Assembly (NCBI GenBank): GCA_913058245.1
Contig: CAJXQJ010000007.1
Span: forward strand, 106,492-170,491
Direction of reading: 5' to 3'
Length of the DNA: 64,000 nucleotides
DNA from: an uncultured Colwellia sp.
GTDB taxonomy: Bacteria; Pseudomonadota; Gammaproteobacteria; Enterobacterales; Alteromonadaceae
Shown one piece after another: positions 25,618 through 34,900 of the stretch. The notes below the pieces were generated by a model, which saw nothing but the letters and a program-made list of their open reading frames with translations, made no database searches and was not told where the DNA came from. The position numbers and the translations under genes are program-made. How positions within the stretch are numbered: position 1 is the stretch's first letter; every line of letters begins with the position of its first letter.

Positions 25618-27405
25618 TTACTGAGTGGATTGTTCAATATTGTCTATATCTGGTTTATTTATATATATCACATTGAACATGACTTTTCTTGCGGTATTTT
25701 TAATCGCCTTAATATCTATTTGTCCGAGTCCGGCGGTAAAAATTTTATCCTTACTTAAGCCTTTGTTAATTAATGCTTGTGCGGTATTACTTGCTCTTTT
25801 TACACTTAATGCTTTATTCGCAGTTTTGCTACCCGTGTTGTCGCTACAACCGATAACTAGCAAACCAATATCTATTTCAAGCTCGTCAGCTAATAGCTCT
25901 AGCTGATGAATGTATTGAAAAACATGAGCTAATGATACTTGCATTTTTGTGGTGATTTTTTCACCTGCGACGGGGAAGTTAAGCTGAGTAGAGGAAACTC
26001 TACTGATTAGGTCTTCGAAAATTTGCTGCTTAATTTGCTTACTTGTAGTTATTGCTTGGCTGGAAATTAGCTGCAGATTCTCGGTATTTAAGTTTAGTTC
26101 TTCACTAAAACCAGCGACCGCTAATTTACTTAATAATTGCTCTGAATTTATAGCGCTTAATTTACCGGCTAAAGACAAAGTGTTGCCTTGCCATGTTGAC
26201 GATACTTTTGGGAAAGTGCTGAGAATTTTTTCTGCTCGTAGTGACAGTATTTGTGGCGATAATGAATGGTAATTTCGCTCAAGAATGCTGATATTTTCTA
26301 TGTTGAAATCGTGATTTTCTAGCCACTGTGTAATAACTATTGCACTAGGATCGCGTAGAACATCAATCTCAATTTCGTCTATGTTGTTGACGGTTAGTTT
26401 ACGTATGATAATGCCAGGCTCATTTTCCAACTGTATTAACTCGTCATGGAGTTGTTGGCTTCTTGACCAGTTGAATATTTGAAAACCTGCATAAATAAAG
26501 ACAATAAATAATACTCCAATGGCTAGCCAAGGTTTTCTTTCATTGTCATTTTCTTCTTTATGTTCTGATAATAAACAGTCTCGCAGCAAGTTTTCTGCAT
26601 TGGTAAAATGTTGGTCGTCACCGTCAAAGTTATTAAGTTCATCAACATAGAGGTGGTGAATGTTTTCCAGCGTTACTTGTAATTGGTTACTAAGCTGTTG
26701 AGGAGGGTTTCCTATTACTGCGGCAACAACTAAGGCACTTGGCCCTGGCTTGATAAGTAAGTTGAAATTGTCTGTTCTGACATTTTGCAATTGCTCTTTT
26801 TGGCCTTCATCATTGGCTAAAAAGGAATCGCCAACGAAATCGTTAATCGCTGATAGCATAGATGACACCATATCTGCGTCGCTTTTTCCATGCTCAGTTA
26901 ATGCAATTTCGTTTAGTAGTAGCCCAGTTTCTCGATGAATAAGAAAAACATGTTCAACGCGATAAACAAAAGTTTGTGACGCAGCATATTGAGCAAAACT
27001 TACTCCAGATTGCCAAGCCTTTAAGCGCCACTTTAGCCCTGTTATGGTTAGGCTATTTTCGAGTAATTGGTTTGTTTTTTCGATAAAGTCACTAAGAAAA
27101 GCAGCAACAGATTTTCTTACTAAGCTACCAACAAGTGGGTACAGTGAAGTAATTAAGCGCTCACTATTATGAGTTACTGAGTCTTGAACAGAATCTTCAA
27201 TTAGCGGCTGTAATATTCTATTAACTGAACTGTCTTGCTTTTGTCGATCATGTAGCGCCTCAGTGACGACGTCGGTAACGATAGTTCGAGCTTCTTTTTT
27301 AATACTTTCAGTAACTAAGTGGTTTTGTTCACCGAGTATTATGTTTCTTACTTGCTTTATTTGTTGGCTAGGCTCAGATTGTTCTTTAGTTGTGTCTGTA
27401 GCCAT
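25618..27405 (-). CDS. Transmembrane OmpA-family protein with a large cytoplasmic part
   Basis: This 595-residue protein has no signal peptide. Residues 1-290 are hydrophilic and must lie in the cytoplasm. A single membrane segment (KPWLAIGVLFIVFIYAGFQI, about 292-311) leads to a periplasmic part. That part is alpha/beta, followed by an OmpA/MotB-like peptidoglycan-binding domain with LVIGCSDNTGSKTANKALSV and ALINKGLSKDKIF near residue 545. It could transmit peptidoglycan or envelope state to the GTPase encoded next. Its start codon directly follows the stop of the coiled-coil gene (TAATG), and it lies 108 bp upstream of the GTPase gene. Confidence 0.8.
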   Translation of the reverse strand: MATDTTKEQSEPSQQIKQVRNIILGEQNHLVTESIKKEARTIVTDVVTEALHDRQKQDSSVNRILQPLIEDSVQDSVTHNSERLITSLYPLVGSLVRKSVAAFLSDFIEKTNQLLENSLTITGLKWRLKAWQSGVSFAQYAASQTFVYRVEHVFLIHRETGLLLNEIALTEHGKSDADMVSSMLSAINDFVGDSFLANDEGQKEQLQNVRTDNFNLLIKPGPSALVVAAVIGNPPQQLSNQLQVTLENIHHLYVDELNNFDGDDQHFTNAENLLRDCLLSEHKEENDNERKPWLAIGVLFIVFIYAGFQIFNWSRSQQLHDELIQLENEPGIIIRKLTVNNIDEIEIDVLRDPSAIVITQWLENHDFNIENISILERNYHSLSPQILSLRAEKILSTFPKVSSTWQGNTLSLAGKLSAINSEQLLSKLAVAGFSEELNLNTENLQLISSQAITTSKQIKQQIFEDLISRVSSTQLNFPVAGEKITTKMQVSLAHVFQYIHQLELLADELEIDIGLLVIGCSDNTGSKTANKALSVKRASNTAQALINKGLSKDKIFTAGLGQIDIKAIKNTARKVMFNVIYINKPDIDNIEQSTQ

Positions 27406-27944
27406 TATAGCTGGTCATCTTCTAAATTAGTTGCCATAGTTGATAGCAACTTAGCGAGTGTTTTTCGGTCTGTTTTTGATGAGCTTAGTTCTTTCGAAAC
27501 CTCATCGAGGTGCGATTTTAATTGCTCTATTTGCTCATTAAAATTATTACTAAGTGCATTGCTCTCATTATCTAATGACTGCTCAATATTTTTAAAGTCC
27601 TGTAAAGTTGAGGTTGCAAACATTTCTTGCTCGGATGCTAAATTTGCTAAATCATTTTGGATGCTTGTGTCGTTATCGTCATGAGTTTTGTCAGAAAGAG
27701 AAAGTCGTTGCTCTAGCGCCTCAAAGCGCTGATCAATAGTTTGCTGAAAACTATTGAAACGTTGATTGATATTATCGTTCTGTACGTTGAGTGCTTTTTC
27801 TAAATCTGAGCGGGTTGATGATATTCGATTATTTAATTGTTGCTCTGCTTTACCAAAAACAATTTGTCTAAGTTGATTAAGTTCATCCCTAGCAGGGTCA
27901 CCCTGCGGATCTTCCTTCTTAACATTCTTATTATTAGGCATCAC
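27405..27944 (-). CDS. Coiled-coil protein, first gene of the GTPase operon
   Basis: This 179-residue protein is cytoplasmic by sequence. It is almost all coiled coil with glutamine- and asparagine-rich heptads (NDNINQRFNSFQQTIDQRFE, then EQIEQLKSHLDEVSKELSS). No enzyme motif is seen. Stop and start of the next gene overlap as TAATG, so it is probably made stoichiometrically with the OmpA-family protein. It may act as a scaffold or an effector-binding rod for the cytoplasmic side. Confidence 0.7.
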   Translation of the reverse strand: MMPNNKNVKKEDPQGDPARDELNQLRQIVFGKAEQQLNNRISSTRSDLEKALNVQNDNINQRFNSFQQTIDQRFEALEQRLSLSDKTHDDNDTSIQNDLANLASEQEMFATSTLQDFKNIEQSLDNESNALSNNFNEQIEQLKSHLDEVSKELSSSKTDRKTLAKLLSTMATNLEDDQL

Positions 27945-28124
27945 TAATATTCCATTTTAAATAGATGAGTCTATTCAATTTAGTGTAACCTATAATTTTT
28001 AAACTGCCTGTTTTATAAAACTTTAATTGTTATAAACCAAGCTCTTGCCGCAAAGCTCTCTTTTAAATTGCTAAAAGACTATCGCTAAATCTGACAATTA
28101 AAATTAACTTGAGTTAAATAAACG

Positions 28125-29000
28125 TTAAGTTTTTAAATAACTTTCTATTAGGTTTTTCACTAATAGTTGGCTTTTACTTTTAAAAGTAGCTCGATTCTCA
28201 CAGAGATATATCGCTTCACTGATTGGTGTATTTAGGTAATGTATTTTGATGGATGTTTGTGCTGAAAATGCTTTTACGGCATTTATTGGTAGTACAGTAA
28301 AACCAATTCCCCGAGATACAGGTTCAAGTATCAAGCTAATTTGATTGGAAAAGCCAACCTGTTTAAATTGTTCAATATCTTGAAATTCATGAAAGTTTTC
28401 GCTTAATAATATATTGGCATGATGGGCAGCATCAGGGTGGGAGACAAAGCCTAAGCTTGTTAGTTGTTGCCAATTACAAACGTCTATATTACTGGCGGTA
28501 ACGAGTGCTAAATTTTCTGTGGCAATATGTTGAGCGCGAATATGACTTTGCTGGGGGGCTATTGTCATTAAACCGATATCGCATTGATGATTAATAACGG
28601 CATTTTCAATACTGTGGTTAGGAGCGAATTGATAATTAAAAATTAACTCGGGGTGCTGGCGTTGAAAGTCGAGCAAGTAAGGGTAAAGTTTTAAGCCGAT
28701 ACTTCCCGGTGACATAATATTTATGGTGCCTTCGTATTGGTTATTTTCAATAAGCGACTGCTCTAATGTTGCAAAGTTTTGCAGTAATAGTTTGCCTTGT
28801 TTATATAAGCGTGTTCCTTCCGGTGTTAAAGAAAAACTTTTACCTTCTCTGATCAATAAATCAACTTGTAAGTGCTGCTCCAATTTCTTTATCTGTTGGC
28901 TAACCCCCGATTGTGTCATAAACAATTTTTCAGCGGTTTGAGTAAAATGACCTACTTCTACTAGTGTGCAAAAGGTTTGTAACCACATTTGATTTATCAT
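28125..29000 (-). CDS. LysR-family transcriptional regulator
   Basis: This 291-residue regulator has an N-terminal winged helix (LQTFCTLVEVGHFTQTAEKL, then FMTQSGVSQQIKKLEQHL) and a periplasmic-binding-like effector domain. It is divergent from the VOC-family gene with 94 bp between the starts, which is AT-rich and could hold the T-N11-A operator. The usual arrangement suggests it controls the VOC gene and itself. The inducer is unknown. Confidence 0.9.
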   Translation of the reverse strand: MINQMWLQTFCTLVEVGHFTQTAEKLFMTQSGVSQQIKKLEQHLQVDLLIREGKSFSLTPEGTRLYKQGKLLLQNFATLEQSLIENNQYEGTINIMSPGSIGLKLYPYLLDFQRQHPELIFNYQFAPNHSIENAVINHQCDIGLMTIAPQQSHIRAQHIATENLALVTASNIDVCNWQQLTSLGFVSHPDAAHHANILLSENFHEFQDIEQFKQVGFSNQISLILEPVSRGIGFTVLPINAVKAFSAQTSIKIHYLNTPISEAIYLCENRATFKSKSQLLVKNLIESYLKT

Positions 29001-29094
29001 AATTTTTTGTACTTATTTATATAATAAATGATAATTTTTGATACTTTATCACTTGCTCTATAATTTTCCTATCGAGATTAAAGAGGAAAATAAT

Positions 29095-29601
29095 ATGAGC
29101 AATGCTTATCCAAGAAGTTTTTCACATATCGGTATTTCAGTACCTAATGTGGAAGCAGCTGTAAAATTTTATACTGAAGTTTTAGGTTGGTATCTAATTA
29201 TGGAGCCAACCATTATTACCGAAGATGATAGTGCCATTGGTGAAATGTGTACCGATGTTTTTGGCGCAAATTGGGAGAAATTCAAAATAGCCCATATGTC
29301 GACCGGCGACCGCATTGGTGTTGAGTTATTTGAATTTAAGAATCAGCAAAATCCTGAAAATAATTTTGAGTACTGGAAAACGGGTGTTTTTCACTTTTGT
29401 GTGCAAGACCCTAACCTTGAAGAGTTAGTTGAAAGAATTGTGGCCGCAGGTGGTAAAAAACGTATGGCAGAGCCTCGCTATTATTATCCGGGCGAAAAGC
29501 CATATCGTATGATTTATATGGAAGACCCATTCGGTAATATTCTTGAAGTCTATAGTCACAGCTATGAGTTAACTTATTCCGCAGGAGCATATCAAGCATA
29601 A
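29095..29601 (+). CDS. VOC-family (glyoxalase/bleomycin-resistance fold) protein
   Basis: This 168-residue protein starts at ATG 29095 after AGAGGAAA. Two beta-alpha-beta-beta-beta modules are visible: FSHIGISVPNVEAAVKFYTE with HIG at the first metal position, then GVFHFCVQDPNLEEL with a second His. The C-terminal YMEDPFGNILEVYSH provides the conserved Glu. This fits the metal-binding H/E set of glyoxalase I-like enzymes. The substrate cannot be deduced. It is divergent from a LysR regulator, likely its controller. Confidence 0.85.
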   Translation: MSNAYPRSFSHIGISVPNVEAAVKFYTEVLGWYLIMEPTIITEDDSAIGEMCTDVFGANWEKFKIAHMSTGDRIGVELFEFKNQQNPENNFEYWKTGVFHFCVQDPNLEELVERIVAAGGKKRMAEPRYYYPGEKPYRMIYMEDPFGNILEVYSHSYELTYSAGAYQA

Positions 29602-29805
29602 GTAAACTAATAGTACTAAGGTTAAACTGGCGATCCTGTAAAAAGCCGTGATATTCAATTTCTAAAAGAGTTAAACCTATTTTACTTGGCCTGTTAAGTA
29701 CAAATAGTCCATTACGAGACTATTTGTACTAGCTAACAATTAACAATTTCATTGAACCAAAATCCTCGTTGCTTCGTATTCATAACAATATATTTAGGAG
29801 GTTTT

Positions 29806-30075
29806 ATGCATCTTCATACTAATAAGTTTTTACTGCCCACCATAATAGGTATTGCTGATTCGAGTCACTATTTAGTTGGTGTGATAGATTCACGAGATAA
29901 TTTGATCGGCCTTGAAGAAAACACAAGTGCGGAAATGTTTAATTCAATAACGGATGCGAAAGCGTATTTGCGTCGTAATAATATTTCTTCTGCATTGTTG
30001 GAGTTTCAAAATGCATACGATGAAATGTGTGGTCAATCAAGTAGTGGCTGTTACCGCGAGTTAATATCATTCTAA
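29806..30075 (+). CDS. Small conserved protein (DUF6482-like)
   Basis: This 89-residue protein starts after AGGAGG. The pattern SHYLVGVIDSRDNLIG with a later FNSITDAKAYLRRNN helix fits the small DUF6482-type family of marine gammaproteobacteria. The name is from memory and tentative. It overlaps the next gene by 1 nt (TAATG), so the three small genes here form a translationally coupled unit. The function is unknown. Confidence 0.6.
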   Translation: MHLHTNKFLLPTIIGIADSSHYLVGVIDSRDNLIGLEENTSAEMFNSITDAKAYLRRNNISSALLEFQNAYDEMCGQSSSGCYRELISF

Positions 30076-30338
30076 TGAAAAACAGTCATATTGCTCAAGT
30101 TGACCTATTACATGCTTTTAATCTTATTACCATGAAAGGCAACAAAGCTAATGGACATTATGAATATCAAGGTATAAAAGCTTGGCATGATGTTGATGGC
30201 TATACTTGCTTTCTTGGCTATAACGACTTAACACTAACTTTACTTTTTCATGGCCGCTACACCTTTGATTTTAAAGAAAAAGAAACCTTTGATGCTTTTA
30301 TTTCTAAGCTAAACAAATTATTAGTGCACAAAGTATGA
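30075..30338 (+). CDS. DUF3081-family protein
   Basis: This 87-residue protein has the YEYQGIKAWHDVDGYTC and VTLLFHGRYTFDF-type segments (here LTLLFHGRYTFDFKEK) of the DUF3081 family, small conserved cytosolic proteins of gammaproteobacteria. It overlaps both neighbours by one and four nucleotides. The function is unknown. Confidence 0.7.
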   Translation: MKNSHIAQVDLLHAFNLITMKGNKANGHYEYQGIKAWHDVDGYTCFLGYNDLTLTLLFHGRYTFDFKEKETFDAFISKLNKLLVHKV

Positions 30339-30550
30339 ATAATGTCAGCCCCAAATCATTGCTTAATAGTAAATGGACAAAAGTAAGTGTTGAGAATAAA
30401 CAAAAGCACTTTGTCATTACCAAGGTTGAATTTGACGATAAGTACAATGTTATTGATTGTGTTATTACCGCTGTAATGAGCAAAAATGATTATTTAATCA
30501 ATTGGCGTGATTTGAAAAATCCAACACTATGGTGTTTTGGCTGGAAGTAA
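30335..30550 (+). CDS. TIGR02450-family tryptophan-rich protein
   Basis: This 71-residue protein carries the family signatures: LLNSKWTKVSVENKQKHF near the start and LINWRDLKNPTLWCFGWK at the end, with four tryptophans. The start overlaps the previous stop as ATGA. It is a small conserved protein of unknown function. Confidence 0.85.
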   Translation: MNNVSPKSLLNSKWTKVSVENKQKHFVITKVEFDDKYNVIDCVITAVMSKNDYLINWRDLKNPTLWCFGWK

Positions 30551-30553
30551 CGT

Positions 30554-31291
30554 TTACCACGCTATTGTTTTTCCTTGCCAGTCAAGAAAACTAGCTTTCT
30601 GATCAAAAGGTTGCTCTTCGATTATTTTTCCAAGTTGTTGCGCAACATACTTTGCTTTAAACAATTTTCCTTCAGGAACATTTTTTTGAAATGGCTTAGA
30701 TAATGGTGAGTCGGTTGTACCGGGGTGAAATAAAATTACCTTGGTATTTTTTGAGCGCCTTGATAGCTCCACTGCAAGGTTTTTAACCATCATATTTAAC
30801 GCCGACTTTGATGCTCGGTAACTGTACCAACCACCTAGTCTGTTATCTTCAGTGCTACCAACTCGTGCACTAAATACGACTAATGTGCAGTCATTTTTAG
30901 TCGTAAGCACTGGTATAAGTGCTTTTAGCCACAGTATTGGTGTTAGGGTATTAGCCTCAATGATGGACAAAAATGCTTCTGAGCAAAAATCTTCAATACG
31001 TTTTTCTGGAGTTATAATTTCGCTGTGTAGTAAGCCGTTGCAAATATATATCTGTGTTGTTGGTAAGTCGGTAGTCTTGTGCAAATTTGTTATGGTTTGC
31101 TGAATAGTCTCAGGTTGATAATCAGCAATAGAAATTTTAATTAAAGCGTTTGATTGGGTATTGTCATAAATGTCTATATTCCGACTAATTACAATAATAT
31201 CGGCTTCAGGCTTTGATATTAAAGTTTCTGCAACGATAGCTTGAGCAATTGTACTGCTTGCTCCGATAATAAGTATTTGTTCAGTTGCCAT
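30554..31291 (-). CDS. Short-chain dehydrogenase/reductase
   Basis: This 245-residue SDR has an N-terminal nucleotide-binding motif ILIIGASSTIAQAIV (a variant of the TGxxxGxG loop) and an active-site set with Ser in VVFSARVGS and YxxxK in YSYRASKSALNMM. The overall pattern (ICNGLLH, HPGTTDSPLSKPF) is close to the CsgA/C-factor-like branch. The substrate is unknown. It is read convergently to the small-gene unit, with a 3-bp gap. Confidence 0.9.
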   Translation of the reverse strand: MATEQILIIGASSTIAQAIVAETLISKPEADIIVISRNIDIYDNTQSNALIKISIADYQPETIQQTITNLHKTTDLPTTQIYICNGLLHSEIITPEKRIEDFCSEAFLSIIEANTLTPILWLKALIPVLTTKNDCTLVVFSARVGSTEDNRLGGWYSYRASKSALNMMVKNLAVELSRRSKNTKVILFHPGTTDSPLSKPFQKNVPEGKLFKAKYVAQQLGKIIEEQPFDQKASFLDWQGKTIAW

Positions 31292-31372
31292 AAAATATTC
31301 CTATTAAAGGTATGGGGCGCGAGGTAAATAAAGCAGAACGTTGGATATCAATCAACCGCCTATAGTTCTTTA

Positions 31373-31789
31373 TCAAGTTTCCCATAAAATAAATGCACTG
31401 ATTTGTAGCAAAATAACGATTATGGTTAGGTATTTTCTCATTTCAAGATAATCATTATGACCCGCCACATAACCAAAGTAATGCTGTTCACAGAGCAAAA
31501 GCATACTATAAGTTAATGCTAGTACGACAAAGGCAACAGCAGATGGGATTAACAGAGCAAAAAATGCTAAAAGACAGAAGATATTGCTAAGTATTTGTAA
31601 CTTAATACTTAGCATATCATTTGATTTACGCCATAAAGTACCTGAAACAAAACTAAGTATAATGGCGCTATAGAATATAAATACTTGTTCTGCAGTTGTA
31701 GTGAATAATTCCTCAACTACCTGTTCGAATATGAGAGGTAGTGTAAATGGCACAAGGCCAAGGTAGCCTAGGTATTGTTTTGTTTGCAT
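31373..31789 (-). CDS. DUF3429-family membrane protein
   Basis: This 138-residue protein has about four to five membrane segments (FIFYSAIILSFVSGTLWR, VAFVVLALTYSMLLL). GYLGLVPFTLPLI at the N-terminus and SGTLWR match DUF3429. The function is unknown. Upstream, the 12-mer CATAATGATGAT occurs twice (31810-31821 and 31845-31856), a possible regulatory repeat. Confidence 0.75.
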   Translation of the reverse strand: MQTKQYLGYLGLVPFTLPLIFEQVVEELFTTTAEQVFIFYSAIILSFVSGTLWRKSNDMLSIKLQILSNIFCLLAFFALLIPSAVAFVVLALTYSMLLLCEQHYFGYVAGHNDYLEMRKYLTIIVILLQISAFILWET

Positions 31790-31809
31790 ATTGAATCTAA
31801 ATTGTTATT

Positions 31810-31856
31810 CATAATGATGATACGGTGCGATTCAGAATTTTGATCATAATGATGAT
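31810..31856 (-). promoter_or_regulatory. Direct repeat upstream of the DUF3429 gene, weakly Fur-like
   Basis: CATAATGATGAT occurs at 31810-31821 and 31845-31856, 35 bp apart. The ATAATGAT core resembles part of the Fur consensus, but no full 19-bp box is present. Regulatory function is inferred only from the repetition and position just upstream of the DUF3429 gene. Confidence 0.35.
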
Positions 31857-31967
31857 TTATTCATTTTCGAACTCATAGCTGGGCGAAAATACTCATCAAA
31901 TTAGATAAGGAAAAGGCAGGTTCGTGGTAAAGATACTGCCTTTTTATATGCTGGCGATAGCTGTGCT

Positions 31968-34900
31968 TTAAGCTGCTTTATCTACAGGTAAATCTTTCTT
32001 TGTTGCTAACAGGTAAATCTGTTGTTGGTTTGTTTGTTTACGGCGAGATTGCCAAATGGCACCGCAAGCTATTAGTAACAATATACCGAATAAACTGTAG
32101 TAAATAACCTCGTTTGGCGCAATCGTTTGCGATGTTTGCTTTTCAAGTTTTTGCCCTTCAACTTGCTGGTCTGCATTTTTTGACTGCTGCTCTGCTAACT
32201 GTTGATTGTTCTTGGCCTTTTGCATATCGGCTGCAGCGGCCATCGCTTCCATCGTTTTTGCTACTAATGGCGCTAAACCATAACCTTCTGCAAGTTCGTT
32301 AACATGCTCCTTAACCGCGTCATTTAAGATAACTAAGTCATTATTGTTAACTAGGTCAATATACTGCTCAACCAATTGCTTTAGACGCTCAGGGTCAGCT
32401 TGCCAATAGTCCTTACGCTCAGCTTCTAGCATACGCTCCATCATACGGGCAAAAGCTGCTGGGTTGATTTCTTTAAACCAATCATCAAGCTCAAGGTTTA
32501 ATTTATCATTGACGTAGATGTCTAAGTACTGATCCCATTGATCATTTCGAATCAAATTAGGATCAACAACTTGCCAACCAAAAAAGTTATCCATTTTTGA
32601 GGCTAAAGACACTGCACCCGAATAACCTTCTTTTTGTAGCTCTTTGATCCAACGTGGGTGAAACATGCGGGTACGTAGTTCTTTGGCAAGAAATAGCCCG
32701 GCATCTTCTGCTTTTGCATTTTTGGCATCACGTAAGTTTGCGACCACCATATCAGGGCTTTTACCGTCAATATTTCTGACGGCTAAGCTTAATGAACCAA
32801 AGTATTCAAATGGATCATCTGTGCTTAACATGCCAAATAAGTTTGAAGAGCGAGCAAACATGGCAATGTCTGTGCCTGATAATTGTTTGGCATATAATTG
32901 AATATCTTTACCTTGGCTATTTTCGCCTTTTTCGCCCCAACGGCTATTGTCAGCACCGAAGAAGTAACCCATTTTAGCTAAGTAATTATCTGATATTTTC
33001 TTATCAGTTTCCCAAGTATCACTGGCCCAAGCAGCATCATCTACCCCTGTACCATAATCGCCTGACTGATTTGAAAAAATACGTATGGTTGATAAGTATT
33101 GTGCTTCTTTTTCGTTAACGCCTTCAGCTAATAAATCAGCTTTAACTTTTTGACTATTTTGCCAGATTGAATTGTTGTCTTCTTTTAAAGCGGCCACTTG
33201 GTTAACTGCTTTGGCTAACATCTGCATCACGTTAGGAAAAGCATCGCGATATAAGCCGGTTGCTGAGAGCACAACATCAATACGTGGTCGTTTTAATTCA
33301 CTGTAAGGAATAACTTCGGTGCCAATAACTCGACCACTTTTACTCCACTTTGGTTTAACGCCCATGGCATATAATACTTGAGATTCCAGCACGCCATAAT
33401 GACGCATGGTTTCAATTGACCACAGTGAGAATGCCATTTTGTCAGGATAGGCTTTATGCTTGTCGTAGTAATTGGCAATCACCTGTTCAACCAATTCTTT
33501 ACCTTGCTCGAAAGCTGCCTGTGTTGGTACGCGCGAGGGATTAAAACCAAATAAATTATAGCCTGTTGCTAATGACTCTGGATGGCGTATCGGGTCACCG
33601 CCAGATTTTACTGGGATATATTTGGCGCTTAAAAAGTCGACCATAGCATCGAGTTCGTGGATACTCGCCATACTTTGATAGAGCTTTTTACCACGAGCTA
33701 TATCCGTTTGTAATTCTTCACTAAGTTCAGTTAAAGGAATAGGGCGTTGCGCTGATTTTTCATTGGCTGCAACAATATAGTTTTTAACCATTAAATAGCC
33801 TGATAATCGCGTAATATCATTTGCATTTTTAGGTGCTATTGACTCTTTATCCGCATTTGTTTGGTCATTATTTTCTTCGCCTTTGGAGTGATAAGTATGG
33901 CTGTGGGCAACACCTTCATCTTCGTCATCATCATGATGTTCTCCAACTAAATTTTCTGTGTAGTGTTGATGTTCAAACTCGCTGGCATTGGTGGTGAAGT
34001 CAGTCCCCAACATTTGCACTAAGGTAGAAATGGTAAGCGCTTGCTCTGGAATATAGCCATAGGTATGTAACCCCAATGGCTGATTGGCTGTCGCTAAATC
34101 TTCTAAATGAATATGTAGTGCATCGATGAATTCATCAAAGGCTTCAGTGATTTGTTCTCGCTGCCAAGCTAAGTCTTTACAAATGTTGGTATCGAAACAT
34201 AGCTTGGTTAATTGCGTGGCCGTTTTTTGTTTAACGCCACCTTGGTCAAGCTGTTTATATTGGTGCATTAACTCGTGTAAGTGACGAATTTCACCTTCCA
34301 AGCCGGCGGCAGCAAAAGGTGGTGTCATATGGGATATAACAGTTGCGCGACCACGACGTTTGGTTTGCATCGCTTCGCCGACATCATCGACAATAAATGG
34401 ATAAACAACAGGCGTATCCCATACTGCTAAATTACCTTGATCGTAGATTGATAAACCACGTTCTTTACCGCCTAAATATTCCTGTGAACCGTGAGTACCT
34501 AAGTGCACAATAGCGTCTGACTGCCAATATTCCCGAGCATAAAAATAGGCGGCAAGGTAGAAGTGGTTAATGGGTACGAGGCCTTGATGATAAATCATGT
34601 TTTCATCATTTTTGCTATCAGAGCGCGGCGGCTGACGCATGATCAACATATTACCATTACGGATACGTGGCAAAATAAAGTAGTGTTTACCTGCTTTTTC
34701 TACAGCCATGAAGTTATCTTGAGGTTGGCCCCAATGGTCATTAATTTTTTGTGTTAGCTCTGTTGGTAGGGCGTTGAACCAGTTTAAATATTCATCAATT
34801 GGCATTAATTCAGCTAAATCATTATCTAGCAATTCAGTTAATTGATAATCTCGATAAAAAGGATCAAGAATTTTCTTCGCATTTTCAACAAAGTATTTTG

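Noticed and set aside
26750..26938. Antisense frames inside the OmpA-family gene and similar shadow frames in the CobN-like gene
   Set aside because: They have no ribosome site, no recognisable domain, and overlap clear genes in the opposite direction.
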